A stretch of DNA of 64,000 nt. Origin: Bartonella sp. ML70XJBT.G (lineage in GTDB: Bacteria > Pseudomonadota > Alphaproteobacteria > Rhizobiales > Rhizobiaceae). Below, one piece after another: positions 51,544-62,430 of the stretch (position 1 is its first letter; each line of letters begins with the position of its first letter). Under the pieces are notes generated by a model. The model was not told the DNA's origin and ran no database searches. It saw only the letters and a list, made by a program, of their open reading frames with translations. The stretch lies in contig NZ_JAQITA010000005.1 in assembly GCF_028618575.1 (NCBI RefSeq), forward strand, positions 1 to 64,000, written 5' to 3'. A program made the position numbers and the translations under genes.

Positions 51544-52619
51544 CCATGATCATCCATTGCCATAAGGAGGGCTGCTTGATGATCGGATATCAATGCATGA
51601 ATAATCTCATCAAGCTCTCCTTCTAGAATGCGGTCAAGCTTATAGAGAGTGAGATTAATACGGTGATCAGTGACACGTCCTTGTGGAAAATTATAAGTAC
51701 GAATACGCTCTGAGCGATCACCAGAGCCGACTTGATTTTTACGAGAAGCTGAACGTTCATTTTCCGCTTTTTGTCGTTCAATATCAAATAAGCGTGCACG
51801 TAAAATTTGCAACGCTCGTGCACGGTTTTGATGTTGTGATTTCTCTGCTTGTACTACCATAATCCCTGTTGGAATATGCGTGATACGAACAGCTGAGTCC
51901 GTTGTATTGACATGCTGTCCTCCTGCTCCAGAGGCACGCATGGTGTCAATACGGATGTCTTCAGGGCGAATTTCAATATCAATTTCTTCAGCCTCTGGAA
52001 GGACAGCAACGGTAGCAGCAGATGTATGGATACGTCCACCGGTTTCTGTTTCAGGGATACGTTGTACACGATGAACGCCTGATTCAAATTTCAGTTTAGA
52101 AAAGACTCCTTTCCCTGAAATACTGGCAATAATTTCTTTATATCCACCAACTTCTCCCTCATTAAGTGAAACAACTTCAACTTTCCAGTTATGGGAAGCA
52201 GCATAACGCTCATACATACGGAAAAGATCTCCTGCAAAAAGCGCTGCTTCTAAACCGCCGGTTCCTGCGCGAATTTCAACAATGGCACTTTTTTCATCAG
52301 CAACGTCTTTAGGTAAAAGAAGAATCTGCAGTTCTTGTTCAAGTTGTTCCATTTTCTGACATAATAATGGGAGTTCTTCTTGGGCAAGATGACGCATCTC
52401 TGTATCTGTGAGTTTATCACTGATAAGTGTTTCGAGATCCGTAATTTCTCTATAAAGAGCACTGAGTGTTCGTATAGAAGAAACAATTGGCTGTAGTTCT
52501 GCATACTCAGAAGCTAATTTTACATAAGTTTCAGCATCTGGGTTTTTTGCCATTTGGCTTTCAATTATTTCGAAGCGCTTTTCAAGCTGTTTTATGCGAT
52601 CTTTTGGCAAAGAAACCAT
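51540..52619 (-). CDS. prfA: Peptide chain release factor 1
   Basis: A 359-residue class I release factor recognising UAA and UAG. The GGQ loop is [12 protein letters not shown] near residue 229, the substrate of PrmC. The codon-recognition P-x-T-type region lies near 185 ([14 protein letters not shown]). The N-terminus is a helical domain. Length is standard. prmC follows on the same strand with overlapping ATGA. Confidence 0.97.
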
Positions 52620-52809
52620 GACAATATTAGCCTAATTTGTTATAATATTTTGTTGTAATACGAGCAATTGGTTGCCTTATAGCAATCAGATAACAGAGGC
52701 TCATAAAGCAGAAAAACTCTCTTGCCAATGAAAACTATAGATTTTTCGCGTAAACTTGTAGAAAATCTTCTTTTCCTAAAGTGCGTTTTGATGACGCATG
52801 CGAGATAAG

Positions 52810-53238
52810 CTACTTGAGAGTTGTTTTTTTTCCATAAAGTTCAAGGCGATGATGAATAATATCATAGCCAAGGGATTTAGCAATTTCTTCTTGCAACTTT
52901 TCAATGATATCAGAATGAAATTCGATCACTTGCCCTGTTTCCACATCAATGAGATGATCATGGTGTTGGCCATCTGCTTGCTCAAAACGAGAGGGCCCAC
53001 CACTAAAGCTATGGCGATGAATTGTTCCATTTCCTTCTAATGTTTTCATTGTTCTATAAACGGTTGAAAGCGAAATACTCGAATCTATTTTGTGAGCACG
53101 CTGAAAAATTTCAAACGCATTTGGATGGTCGTTTGTTTCAGCCAAAATATCAAGAATAATGCGCCTTTGACGTGTTACTCTTAGACCTGCAGCGCGTAAT
53201 TCCTTCTCATAATTTCGTTTTTTATTCATCTTCTTCAT
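52810..53238 (-). CDS. fur: Fur family metal-responsive transcriptional regulator
   Basis: A 142-residue regulator. The winged helix is [14 protein letters not shown] and [16 protein letters not shown] (recognition helix); the metal domain has [19 protein letters not shown] and a C-terminal [10 protein letters not shown]. The C-terminal CxxC pairs of zinc-structured Fur are missing, as in many alphaproteobacterial Fur/Mur proteins. ATG 53238 starts eight bases after the secA stop; ATG 53229 is the alternative. The frame runs on upstream inside secA without meaning. Whether it senses Fe or Mn is not shown by the sequence. Confidence 0.9.
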   Translation of the reverse strand: MKKMNKKRNYEKELRAAGLRVTRQRRIILDILAETNDHPNAFEIFQRAHKIDSSISLSTVYRTMKTLEGNGTIHRHSFSGGPSRFEQADGQHHDHLIDVETGQVIEFHSDIIEKLQEEIAKSLGYDIIHHRLELYGKKTTLK

Positions 53239-53245
53239 TGTTTTT

Positions 53246-55963
53246 TTAAACGAAGGCTCCATGACAATGTTTGTATTTTTTTTCTGAACCACAAGGACAA
53301 CGTTCATTACGTCCCACCTTGCCCCACGTGGTAATGTCATTGGGATCACGGTCTTTCGGGTTAACAATTCTATTTTCTTGTGTTTGTGCCCACAGGGTGG
53401 AAGTTTTTCCTTTCTCTTGATCATTTTGAACAAAGTGATCGACATCCGTTTGCTCAGGCATAAGTGGCTCTGTAGGTTGTTGAATAATTTCAAAACGCAT
53501 GAGTTTAGAAGTCACGACTCTACGTAAATTTCTCAGCATGCTTTGAAAAAGTTCAAAGGACTCTGTCTTATACTCGTTGAGTGGATCCCGTTGGGCATAA
53601 CCACGAAAGCCAACAACAGAACGCAGATGATCTAAACTTACCAAATGCTCACGCCATAACGTGTCAATAGTTTCGAGTAATATTGCTTTATGAAAATAAG
53701 CCATGACCTCTGGAGTATAGCGTTCAGTACGTTCATTTTCAAGTTTTGTAACAGCATTTGATACGCGTTCTAAAATTTGTTCTTCGGCAATTCCATCTTC
53801 TTTGGCCCATGCCTCGATTGGGAGCTCAAGATTGAAGAGTTGTTGAATTTCCTCTTGTAGAGCTTTCACCTTCCACTTTTCAGAATATGTTCCAGATGGG
53901 ATATAAGCTTCTACGAGATCTTCAACCACTTCATGACGCATTTCAAGGATCATGTCTGTCAAATCCTCTGCATTCATGACTTCCATACGCTGTTCAAAAA
54001 TAACCTTGCGTTGATCATTCATGACATCGTCATATTTTAACAAATTTTTACGAATTTCAAAGTTTCGTGCTTCGACTTTTTTTTGCGCTTTTTCGAGGGC
54101 TTTATTAATCCACGGATGAGTAATCGCTTCATTTTCTTTTAACCCAAGCTTTTGCAGCATACTATCCATACGGTTGGAACCGAAGATACGCATGAGATCA
54201 TCTTGGAGAGAAAGAAAGAATTTTGAGCGCCCAGGATCACCTTGGCGACCAGAACGTCCACGCAGTTGGTTATCAATACGACGACTCTCATGGCGTTCAG
54301 TAGCGATAACGTAAAGACCACCAGCGGTTAATGCTTTTTCTTTAAGCTGTTTAACATCTTTTTTAATTTCGTCAATTTTAGCAGTCCGTTCTGTTCCATC
54401 TGGCATATCCTGTAATTCTTGTCGGATACGCATCTCAACATTCCCACCAAGCTGTATATCAGTACCACGACCCGCCATATTTGTTGCGATGGTAAGAGCT
54501 CCAGGAACACCAGCTTGTGCAATAATATATGCTTCTTGCTCATGATAGCGGGCATTTAAGACTCTAAAATCGGTAATGCCTTCTTTTCGTAAACGTTCTG
54601 CTAATTGTTCTGACTTTTCAATAGAGGTTGTTCCAACAAGAATGGGTTGTCCTTTTTCATGTGCTTGACGGATATCACGGACAATAGCACGATATTTTTC
54701 TTCTGCAGTTCGGTAGATTTCATCATCTTCATCAAGACGCTGTATGGGCAAGTTTGTGGGGACTTCTACAACCTCAAGGCCATAAATATTACTGAATTCT
54801 TCGGCCTCTGTTGTGGCTGTTCCAGTCATTCCAGAAAGTTTCCGATACATACGGAAATAATTTTGGAAAGTAATGGAAGCAAGTGTTTGATTTTCTGGTT
54901 GAATAGCAACATGCTCTTTAGCTTCTAAGGCTTGATGAAGTCCTTCAGAATAACGCCGTCCTGGCATCATACGACCTGTAAATTCATCAATGATAACAAT
55001 TTCATCATTGCGTACAATATAATCCTTGTCACAGACAAACAATTTATGGGCTTTAAGGGCGTTATTGACATGATGGACGATAGCAACATTTTCGATATCA
55101 TAAAGACTTTCACCTTTAAGATACCCAGCCTGTTCGAGCATTTTTTCAATTTTTTCAGTACCCACTTCAGTAAAAGTTGTTGTTTTTTGTTTTTCGTCTA
55201 TTTCATAGTCTTCTGGAGTTAAAGCGGGAATAAATGTATCAATAAGATTATAGAAATCAGTACGATCCTCTAGAGGACCAGAAATGATAAGAGGAGTACG
55301 GGCTTCATCAATGAGAATCGAATCAACTTCATCAACAATGGCATAATGATGCCCACGTTGGACCATTTGACTACGATCAAAAGCCATATTGTCGCGCAGG
55401 TAATCAAAGCCCAATTCATTATTTGTTGCATAGGTGATGTCGCATGCATAGGCTGCTCTACGGGCATCACTCTCAAGGTCATGGAGAATCACGCCTGTTG
55501 TTAGCCCTAGAAAACCGAAGATTTTTCCCATCGTTTCAGCATCACGGTTAGCAAGATAATCGTTGACTGTCACAACATGAACGCCTTTTCCTTCCAATGC
55601 ATTGAGGTAAATTGGCAAAGTTGCCATTAATGTTTTACCTTCTCCAGTGCGCATTTCAGCAATACCACAGTCATGAAGGACCATTCCACCAATAAGCTGT
55701 ACATCAAAAGGACGCATATCATAAACACGCTTTGCTGCTTCACGGACAGTTGCAAAAGCTTCTGGTAGGAGCAAGTCAACGGTTTCACCTGTAGCGAGAC
55801 GTTTACGAAACTCGTCAGTTTTTTGACAGAGTTGCGTATCGCTTAATTTCACGAATTGTTCTTCTAACTCATTAATTTTCATAACTTTTTGGCGAAGAGC
55901 TTTGAGACGTCGCTCTTGAGCTGAACCAAAAAATTTGCGTGCAAAAACACCTAAACCGACCAT
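53246..55963 (-). CDS. secA: Preprotein translocase ATPase SecA
   Basis: A 905-residue motor that drives unfolded proteins through SecYEG. Walker A is M-R-T-G-E-G-K-T-L near residue 105, the DEAD-like box is [18 protein letters not shown] near 208, and the second motor domain has G-T-D-I-Q-L-G-G-N near 505. The C-terminus carries the zinc ligands [13 protein letters not shown] that bind SecB and lipids. Length is typical. The fur-type gene starts eight bases after its stop and is probably translated in a coupled manner. Confidence 0.97.
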   Translation of the reverse strand: MVGLGVFARKFFGSAQERRLKALRQKVMKINELEEQFVKLSDTQLCQKTDEFRKRLATGETVDLLLPEAFATVREAAKRVYDMRPFDVQLIGGMVLHDCGIAEMRTGEGKTLMATLPIYLNALEGKGVHVVTVNDYLANRDAETMGKIFGFLGLTTGVILHDLESDARRAAYACDITYATNNELGFDYLRDNMAFDRSQMVQRGHHYAIVDEVDSILIDEARTPLIISGPLEDRTDFYNLIDTFIPALTPEDYEIDEKQKTTTFTEVGTEKIEKMLEQAGYLKGESLYDIENVAIVHHVNNALKAHKLFVCDKDYIVRNDEIVIIDEFTGRMMPGRRYSEGLHQALEAKEHVAIQPENQTLASITFQNYFRMYRKLSGMTGTATTEAEEFSNIYGLEVVEVPTNLPIQRLDEDDEIYRTAEEKYRAIVRDIRQAHEKGQPILVGTTSIEKSEQLAERLRKEGITDFRVLNARYHEQEAYIIAQAGVPGALTIATNMAGRGTDIQLGGNVEMRIRQELQDMPDGTERTAKIDEIKKDVKQLKEKALTAGGLYVIATERHESRRIDNQLRGRSGRQGDPGRSKFFLSLQDDLMRIFGSNRMDSMLQKLGLKENEAITHPWINKALEKAQKKVEARNFEIRKNLLKYDDVMNDQRKVIFEQRMEVMNAEDLTDMILEMRHEVVEDLVEAYIPSGTYSEKWKVKALQEEIQQLFNLELPIEAWAKEDGIAEEQILERVSNAVTKLENERTERYTPEVMAYFHKAILLETIDTLWREHLVSLDHLRSVVGFRGYAQRDPLNEYKTESFELFQSMLRNLRRVVTSKLMRFEIIQQPTEPLMPEQTDVDHFVQNDQEKGKTSTLWAQTQENRIVNPKDRDPNDITTWGKVGRNERCPCGSEKKYKHCHGAFV

Positions 55964-56378
55964 CTCTGGCCCTTTCTTTTAATTGTTACCATTATGATTG
56001 GGTAATGCATATGTTATCCCCATATTCTACAATCCCAAAAGTGTTTAATAACTGGATGCAAGTGGTACCATTATACTTGTGGGTGTGCAATTTTTCATTT
56101 GATTGTAAAATAGAGATAAGAGGCGAAGTGCACCGTGTCAACTTTAGGAGTGCTTTTTAGCTAAGACAATACCAAGTAATTTACGATATAATATGTCATT
56201 TTCTATATTCTCATGTTTTTTATGAGTATGAGAGAGGGTGGTGTAAACGAAGATAAAAGGACAAGTTTATGCTTTTTAAAATAAAATTACTGATTTATTT
56301 ATCTTTGTTTAGAGATTAAAATGCTACATTCAAATAAAATGAGATTTTGAATCTGCCTTCATTTTAAGGAGTATATTT
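55964..56378. other. 415-bp divergent intergenic region
   Basis: It separates secA (minus) from the parvulin gene (plus) and must hold both promoters. ATTTTAAGGAGTATATTT just before 56379 is the parvulin Shine-Dalgarno. No other motif can be supported. Confidence 0.4.
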
Positions 56379-57332
56379 ATGAAATTCAACTTTAGCACGC
56401 TATTTTTAGCATTAGCTGTATTGGCAAGTACGAGTTTAGGGGTGATAGCCCAAGAAAGTTTGAATTCACCATCAGATGATTTAAAGACTTTGGAGAAAGC
56501 TTCTGAAAAGGCAGTTCCTTCTTCTCATGTGATGGCGGTTATTGAGGGGAAGGATATTACTGCAGGACAATTAGATGATTTAGCGCTTGAAATAAATCCT
56601 AATTTAGTACGTTTTCCTGATGAACAACGCCGTATAATGGTTTTAAAAGCTTATTTGGATATGCAAGCACTTGCGAAAGCAGCTAGGGACAAGGGCATTG
56701 ATAAGAGTGAAGCTTATGATAAACGTATGGCGGTTATGCGTGATAATGTGCTCCAGCAGCTTTATTTTAAACAGACAATTGTTGACCAGATTTCTGATAA
56801 TGATTTGGAAACTCTTTACAAAAAGGAAGTTGCTGCTTTGCCTAAAGAGGATGAAGTAAAGGCGCGTCATATTTTAGTTAAAACGAAAAAAGAAGCAGAA
56901 GCTATCGTGAAGCGTTTAAATAAAGGGGAAGATTTTGAAGAGATTGCAAAAAAGACTTCAACAGATGGTTCTGCGGCTGTAGGGGGTGATCTTGGTTATT
57001 TTAGCCATGGTCAAATGGTCAAACCTTTCGAAGATGCTGCGTTTAGCTTAAAAGTTGGCGAATATACCAAAACACCCGTTGAAAGTCCTTTTGGCTGGCA
57101 TGTTATTAAGGTAGAAGATCGTCGTTTAAAACAACCTCCTGCATTTGATGATGTTAAAGAGATGTTGCGTACACAGTTGATAAGAGAACGCTACCAAAAA
57201 CTGATTGTTGATTTGCGCAGTAAAATGGATGTGAAATATCCTGATCCCAATGTGACAAAGCTTATGCAATCGATTAATCAGAATGGGACACCGCTTCCGG
57301 ATGAAACAGCCGATGAAGAAGATACGGAATAA
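56379..57332 (+). CDS. Periplasmic peptidyl-prolyl cis-trans isomerase (parvulin type)
   Basis: A 317-residue exported folding factor. The signal is FSTLFLALAVLASTSLGVIAQ. A SurA/PrsA-like N-terminal helical part (about residues 50-150) is followed by the parvulin domain from VKARHILVKTKKEAEAIV near 161 to FGWHVIKVEDRR near 245, including GGDLGYFSHGQMVKPFEDA. The C-terminus is acidic (DETADEEDTE). Related rhizobial proteins help outer-membrane protein folding. It stands 130 bases before argJ on the same strand. Confidence 0.92.
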   Translation: MKFNFSTLFLALAVLASTSLGVIAQESLNSPSDDLKTLEKASEKAVPSSHVMAVIEGKDITAGQLDDLALEINPNLVRFPDEQRRIMVLKAYLDMQALAKAARDKGIDKSEAYDKRMAVMRDNVLQQLYFKQTIVDQISDNDLETLYKKEVAALPKEDEVKARHILVKTKKEAEAIVKRLNKGEDFEEIAKKTSTDGSAAVGGDLGYFSHGQMVKPFEDAAFSLKVGEYTKTPVESPFGWHVIKVEDRRLKQPPAFDDVKEMLRTQLIRERYQKLIVDLRSKMDVKYPDPNVTKLMQSINQNGTPLPDETADEEDTE

Positions 57333-57463
57333 TAAAGAAGAAGTAGTAGAAAGTATTTTGCTGGGTGATTTGAGTGATGAATGTCGTTCAAAAAGCTGAG
57401 CAGTCATTTAATGAGAGACAACTTATCTACAATCATTTTATCTCTTTTTATGGAAAACAGAGT

Positions 57464-58696
57464 GTGGTTTTAAAAATATCTCCGTTATCTCCGCAAAATA
57501 TACCGGAGCTTCCGCCGCTATTTGGTGTGCGGATAGCAACAGCTGAAGCTGGGATTAAATATAAAGGTCGTACAGATCTTCTTTTCATCATATTTGATAA
57601 ACCGGCAAGTGTAGCTGGTGTTTTTACGCGCTCAAAATGTCCGTCTGCTCCTGTGGAACATTGTCGCGCATCGCTTCCTCATGGAGTTGCAAGGGGTGTT
57701 GTTGTTAATTCTGGGAATGCAAATGCTTTTACAGGACGCAAAGGAAGACAGGCGACCAATGAAATCATGTGTGCTGCAGCAAACACTTTGAAGGTGAGAG
57801 AAAATGAAATTTTTATAGCTTCTACAGGTGTTATTGGTGAACCAATGGATGCATCGGCTGTTGTAAACCTTTTACCAAATATGCTGGAAACGGCGAAAGA
57901 AGGCAATTGGTTAGAGGCTGCAAAAGCCATTATGACGACGGATACATTTCCAAAACTTGCTACGCGCAGATTTGATTGTGGAGGAGAGATCGTGACCATT
58001 AATGGAATTGCAAAAGGGGCTGGTATGATCGCACCAGATATGGCAACGATGCTCTCTTTTGTCATAAGTGATGCTAGAATTTCTTCGGATATACTTCAAT
58101 CGATGTTATCAGAAGCGGTTCAGGGTTCTTTCAATTCGATTACTGTCGATAGCGATACTTCAACATCAGATACACTCATGATGTTTGCGACAGGAAAAGA
58201 AAACTTTCCTCCCCTTACACAGAGAGCTGATCCGCGTTATGGGATATTCTTAAAGCACTTAAATGGGCTTTTGCATGAGCTTGCGTTACAAGTTGTTTGT
58301 GATGGAGAAGGTGCACGTCATTTAATTGAAGTGAATGTGATTGGTGCGACAACAGACAATGCTGCGAAAACTATTGCCCTATCAATTGCAAATTCGCCTC
58401 TTGTAAAAACGGCTATTGCTGGTGAAGATGCGAACTGGGGGCGCGTGGTTATGGCAGTTGGCAAAGCAGGGGTTGAAGTCGACCGTGATCTATTGACAAT
58501 TTGGTTTGGTGAACATCGTTTGGCGATCAATGGCGAACGAGATCCTGAATATTGTGAAGAGCAAATAGCTACTTATATGTGCGGAAAACACATCACAATT
58601 CGTGTTGATATTGGTTTGGGGCTTGGTAAAGCAACAGTTTGGTCATGCGATTTAACGAAGGAGTACGTTATGATCAATGGCGATTACAGAAGTTAA
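57464..58696 (+). CDS. argJ: Bifunctional glutamate N-acetyltransferase / amino-acid N-acetyltransferase
   Basis: A 410-residue enzyme of the cyclic arginine pathway, moving acetyl from N-acetylornithine to glutamate. It is made as a precursor that cuts itself before a Thr: the site is in [11 protein letters not shown] near residue 188. Other marks are [13 protein letters not shown] near 49, [12 protein letters not shown] near 80 and [17 protein letters not shown] near 320. The conserved part begins at [13 protein letters not shown], so I favour GTG 57464 with GGAAA upstream; the frame reaches back to ATG 57374 with 30 residues unlike the family. No other arg gene is nearby. Confidence 0.93.
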   Translation: MVLKISPLSPQNIPELPPLFGVRIATAEAGIKYKGRTDLLFIIFDKPASVAGVFTRSKCPSAPVEHCRASLPHGVARGVVVNSGNANAFTGRKGRQATNEIMCAAANTLKVRENEIFIASTGVIGEPMDASAVVNLLPNMLETAKEGNWLEAAKAIMTTDTFPKLATRRFDCGGEIVTINGIAKGAGMIAPDMATMLSFVISDARISSDILQSMLSEAVQGSFNSITVDSDTSTSDTLMMFATGKENFPPLTQRADPRYGIFLKHLNGLLHELALQVVCDGEGARHLIEVNVIGATTDNAAKTIALSIANSPLVKTAIAGEDANWGRVVMAVGKAGVEVDRDLLTIWFGEHRLAINGERDPEYCEEQIATYMCGKHITIRVDIGLGLGKATVWSCDLTKEYVMINGDYRS

Positions 58697-58827
58697 CAGA
58701 TACATCATAAATTTAACACTAGAACATCTGTACATTTTTGGAGAGGACGAGATATTTTAGCTCTTTCATTTTAGAGTATAGGGTAATACAAAAGAGATGG
58801 TTCTCTTTATTTCTTTTGGAGAGTGGT

Positions 58828-59241
58828 ATGCATGTAAAAAGTTTACTTCTTCTTGTTGTTGCATGCGCATTATTAGATCAAGATAATCGTGTTTTGCTTA
58901 CAGAACGTCCTCAAGGAAAATCACTAGCTGGTTTATGGGAATTTCCTGGAGGAAAGGTTGAGCAAGGCGAAACGCCAGAGGCATCATTGATTCGCGAGTT
59001 AGAAGAAGAGCTTGGTATTCATGTTCAAGCATGTAATTTACGACCCTTAACATTTGCAAGCCATAGCTATGAAACATTTCATCTCCTAATGCCCTTGTAT
59101 CTTTGTTACCATTATGAAGGTGTTGCTAGAGGGCGAGAAGGGCAAAATTTAAAATGGGTTTTTATTGGTGACCTAGATAAATATCCTATGCCTGATGCTG
59201 ATAAACCATTAGTTCAATTGTTGAAAAAATTTCTTCTTTAA
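58828..59241 (+). CDS. mutT: 8-oxo-dGTP diphosphatase (MutT-type Nudix hydrolase)
   Basis: A 137-residue Nudix enzyme cleaning oxidised GTP from the nucleotide pool. The Nudix box is GGKVEQGETPEASLIRELEEE followed by LGI (about residues 39-61; quoted in part G-G-K-V-E-Q-G-E-T). The start ATG 58828 follows TTTTGGAGAGTGGT. The longer frame from 58738 has no family similarity. The pairing argJ-mutT is common in Rhizobiales. Confidence 0.9.
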   Translation: MHVKSLLLLVVACALLDQDNRVLLTERPQGKSLAGLWEFPGGKVEQGETPEASLIRELEEELGIHVQACNLRPLTFASHSYETFHLLMPLYLCYHYEGVARGREGQNLKWVFIGDLDKYPMPDADKPLVQLLKKFLL

Positions 59242-60023
59242 TAAGTTTTTGAAAAGACAATATCATTTATAAATAGAGGATACTTCGTTCCATAAGGCCT
59301 TAATGTGAGAAAAGATTTTTTAAAGAGAGAGCTTTGTAATTTTTATGAGAGATTGTTCTTTTGGCGCAACCAATTTCTTCATCGCCAATACGTTGTATCC
59401 TTACTATATCTTTTAAATTCGGCGCTGGAACATTCAAAATATCCACAGCAAAATTTGAAAATAATGAGAATGCGCAATACCTCACGCTTTTGTTTTTCAC
59501 GGTCTTTCAACGGAGCTATGTCCCTCATGTGATCAAAAGGCCATTGGTTCTACATTTACCTCCTTGTAAAAAATATTTTTCAACGCTCCAAAATCTCTTT
59601 CACAAGAGTGCCTGTTCCTCATAATCACTTTCACCTTTATGCAGAGATCTCTTGCCAAAACGAATACGCCAATCATCTTAATGCTTTGTCATGAAGGTAT
59701 ATAATGCTCCATTATATTTAAAATTATTATGTCACTTGTAATATACAAACTTTCATGCAAGCTATTTACGAAATGGGCTTGTGTGTTACACAATACGCGA
59801 AAAATCTATGAGTGTTGATAAAGCTTCCTACTAAATATAAGTTTCAAAAAAATCGAGTTATGCATTTTCTTTGATATCAATAAGTTTATAAAAATACCTT
59901 TTCGCCCATATAATTAATAACTTCGTTCTATCGGCATTATTATTTTTAAGGGTTTTCAATAGAACTATAAAAAACACAACAATAGAAAGATTCGTTGGTT
60001 TTACTCATCTCTAAAAATACCAC
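59242..60023. other. 782-bp intergenic region with a decayed gene remnant
   Basis: The left part (59300-59560, minus strand) holds a broken protein-coding remnant, listed separately. The rest to 60023 is AT-rich and empty as far as can be seen. Confidence 0.45.
59300..59560 (-). pseudogene. Unidentified frameshifted gene remnant
   Basis: Two minus-strand frames read as one broken protein: one gives H-M-R-D-I-A-P-L-K-D-R-E-K-Q-K-R-E-V-L-R (59465-59545 region), the next continues NVPAPNLKDIVRIQRIGDEE and ends KALSLKNLFSH at 59300. The composition is protein-like and quite unlike the neighbouring gap. A frameshift near 59460-59490 separates them. I do not recognise the family. Confidence 0.35.
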
Positions 60024-60890
60024 TTATGTTTCTATTATTGGACGACGTTTTTCTACGGGATATTTTTGATATGTTTGAGCGACACGCATAATGACTTCCT
60101 CTAGGGGCTCAATCATCACGTCCATAGAAAAACCATTTGCATGAATGACATTTTCATGATCAACCATAATGGCAGCATGGCCTTTCCAAAAGATTAAATC
60201 ACCTCGTTGAAGTTCATCACTGTCTGAGAGGTGATGACCTATAGTTTTTTGCTGCATGTCAGTATCGCGTAAAACCATTTGACCGGTCATGATCATAGAA
60301 AGCTGGATGAGTCCTGAGCAATCAAGTCCAAAACCACTGGCTCCACCCCAAAGGTAAGGCGTGCGGATGAACATTTCAGCAACGGCAACATAATCTTTAT
60401 ATACACGGCCAATGGGACTGAGATGATTGCTGATGACTGCTTTTCCGTTTTCAAGTATAGAATACATAGTTTCACGGACTTCAACTTGATCAACAACAGT
60501 TACCTTACTTCCCATGGATAAAGGATATTCCATTGGTCCACGCAAATCAGCTTGGAAATATTGAAAAGTACGTGGCACTGAAACGACATGTGTTTGTTTT
60601 ATGTTTGATGTACAAAGTGCTGTTGTATCAATATAACCAACATAACCATCTTTAAGAGATTGTCCCCACGACATGGCTTCCCCTTGTTCAAAGATAAGAA
60701 GCTCTTCTCCAAGTAAGCATTCGGTTTGCATTTCGCTTTTTTTACTGTTTTCTTTAAACAGTCCAGCAACAGGGACATGAACGCGTTTTTTTTCACCTTG
60801 CACGAAGCGCTGCGCTGTGACCTCTGTTTCAAGACGTTTGTCAGCGAGATCTTCTCTGAATGCATGTAACCTTGGATCTTTAGAGACCAT
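60024..60890 (-). CDS. NlpC/P60 family cysteine peptidase with SH3-like domains
   Basis: A 288-residue protein. The N-terminal 150 residues look like two bacterial SH3 domains (AGLFKENSK region; G-Y-V-G-Y-I-D-T-T-A-L). The NlpC/P60 domain has catalytic Cys in GASGFGLDCSGLIQLSM near residue 192 and His in FWKGHAAIMVDHENVIHANG near 242. Such enzymes cut between gamma-D-Glu and the diamino acid of cell-wall peptides, often cytosolic recycling peptides. No signal peptide is seen. The next gene on the same strand is the leucyl aminopeptidase, upstream by 160 bases. Confidence 0.9.
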   Translation of the reverse strand: MVSKDPRLHAFREDLADKRLETEVTAQRFVQGEKKRVHVPVAGLFKENSKKSEMQTECLLGEELLIFEQGEAMSWGQSLKDGYVGYIDTTALCTSNIKQTHVVSVPRTFQYFQADLRGPMEYPLSMGSKVTVVDQVEVRETMYSILENGKAVISNHLSPIGRVYKDYVAVAEMFIRTPYLWGGASGFGLDCSGLIQLSMIMTGQMVLRDTDMQQKTIGHHLSDSDELQRGDLIFWKGHAAIMVDHENVIHANGFSMDVMIEPLEEVIMRVAQTYQKYPVEKRRPIIET

Positions 60891-61049
60891 TCATTTCCCT
60901 TTCATTTTTGTCTTTAAACAAGTTTATAATCACTGTAAAACGCAGAGCTTTTCATCTTTAAATACAGCACAGAGCATCATTAGAGACGATAAGCAATCAT
61001 TCCTAAATCGCCACAATTGTCCATCTTTGTGGATATTTTGTGACAATTT

Positions 61050-62417
61050 TTAGTTTTTAAAGAGATTATAAAGAGCACGAATAACTTGTGCAGATCCACC
61101 GACAGGATAGCCTGGTTTTTCTTTAGGAACCCAGCCATAAAGATCAAAATGCGCAAAATGTTTGGTTCTTTCAACGAAAGAGTTAAGAAATAAAGCCGCT
61201 ACTATAGAGCCGGCATAGTTATTTCCCGTTATATTGTTCAGATCAGCATTTGGTGAAGATAACATTTCCAAGTAAGGTTTCCAAAGGGGCATTTGCCAAA
61301 GAGGATCACAAACAGCGTGAGCAGACTGAGAAATCTGTTGTGCCCATATTGCATCATTACAATAAAATGCAGGAAGATCTGGTCCTAATGCTATCCGTGC
61401 TGCTCCCGTTAAAGTTGCCATACATAGCATGAATTGTGGACTTTCTTCATCACCATAGGCAAGTGCATCGGCAAGAATAAGTCGTCCCTCCGCATCTGTA
61501 TTGCCAATTTCAACAGTTAAACCTTTACGGCTTTGAAGAATATCACCTGGCCTGTAAGCATGAGCAGAAATTGCATTTTCAACGGCTGGAATCAAAACAC
61601 GCAGACGAAAGGGTAATTTGGCATCCATGATAAGCTTAGCCAGTCCCAAAACATGTGCTCCACCCCCCATGTCTTTTTTCATGAGTAACATGTTATTGGC
61701 TGATTTAATATCGAGACCTCCAGTATCGAAGCTTACGCCTTTACCAACCAATGTTATTTGAGGATGGTTTTCATGACCCCATCGTAGTTCAATCAGTCGT
61801 GGTGCAGTACTGCTGGCGCGTCCTACAGCGTGAATCATAGGAAAATTATGTGTTAAGAGTTCATCTCCACAAATGCTTTGGACATTAGCACCATAAGTTT
61901 TTCCTAATTGGCGTGCTTCTTTCTCGAGGTTATCAGGACTCATATCATTGGCTGGAATATTAATGAGATCACGAACAAAAAAGACAGTTTGATAAATTCG
62001 TTGCAGCTCGTCAAAATCAACCCTATCATTGACATAGATCGACAACGGTTTAGAAGAAGAGTGTTGACGATAGCGGTTGAATTGATAACTTCCAAATGCC
62101 AATCCAAGATAGCTCTTTATTTCATGGGAGGCAGTTCCTTCTAAATGCCAATGTCCAGCAGGAAGATTTTTAGCGAGAAGGCCTGTAATAAAAGGTTCAT
62201 CACCATTTCCAAGTCCAAAGAACACTTTTTTTAAATGTCCTGTTTCATGAGGAACGAAGAGTATTTGTCCTGCTTTCCCAGTAAAATTATTGACTTTCAT
62301 CCATACTATTGTTGATGCATCAAGCGATAAATCAGCAAGACTTTCAGGGCTTACCAAGAATATGGGGCAACTCTTATCCAAATGTTTTTGGCTAAAATGA
62401 ATGTGATGTGAAGGCAT
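61050..62417 (-). CDS. M17 family leucyl aminopeptidase
   Basis: A 455-residue dimetal aminopeptidase releasing N-terminal residues. The M17 signature is N-T-D-A-E-G-R-L-I-L-A-D-A-L near residue 320; metal and catalytic residues also lie in KGVSFDTGGLDIKSANNM near 237 and the Lys/Asp of KKDMGGGA near 258. The N-terminal domain is shorter than in PepA. ATG 62417 has TGAGGATT upstream and lies 14 bases after the coaA stop; the frame extends to 62453 inside coaA. It probably helps recycle peptides together with the NlpC/P60 enzyme downstream. Confidence 0.92.
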   Translation of the reverse strand: MPSHHIHFSQKHLDKSCPIFLVSPESLADLSLDASTIVWMKVNNFTGKAGQILFVPHETGHLKKVFFGLGNGDEPFITGLLAKNLPAGHWHLEGTASHEIKSYLGLAFGSYQFNRYRQHSSSKPLSIYVNDRVDFDELQRIYQTVFFVRDLINIPANDMSPDNLEKEARQLGKTYGANVQSICGDELLTHNFPMIHAVGRASSTAPRLIELRWGHENHPQITLVGKGVSFDTGGLDIKSANNMLLMKKDMGGGAHVLGLAKLIMDAKLPFRLRVLIPAVENAISAHAYRPGDILQSRKGLTVEIGNTDAEGRLILADALAYGDEESPQFMLCMATLTGAARIALGPDLPAFYCNDAIWAQQISQSAHAVCDPLWQMPLWKPYLEMLSSPNADLNNITGNNYAGSIVAALFLNSFVERTKHFAHFDLYGWVPKEKPGYPVGGSAQVIRALYNLFKN

Positions 62418-62430
62418 ATTTATGAAATCC

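Noticed and set aside
53239-53493. N-terminal extension of the fur-type gene into secA
   Set aside because: The extension is the secA coding sequence in another frame; the Fur fold begins only near the ATGs at 53238 and 53229.
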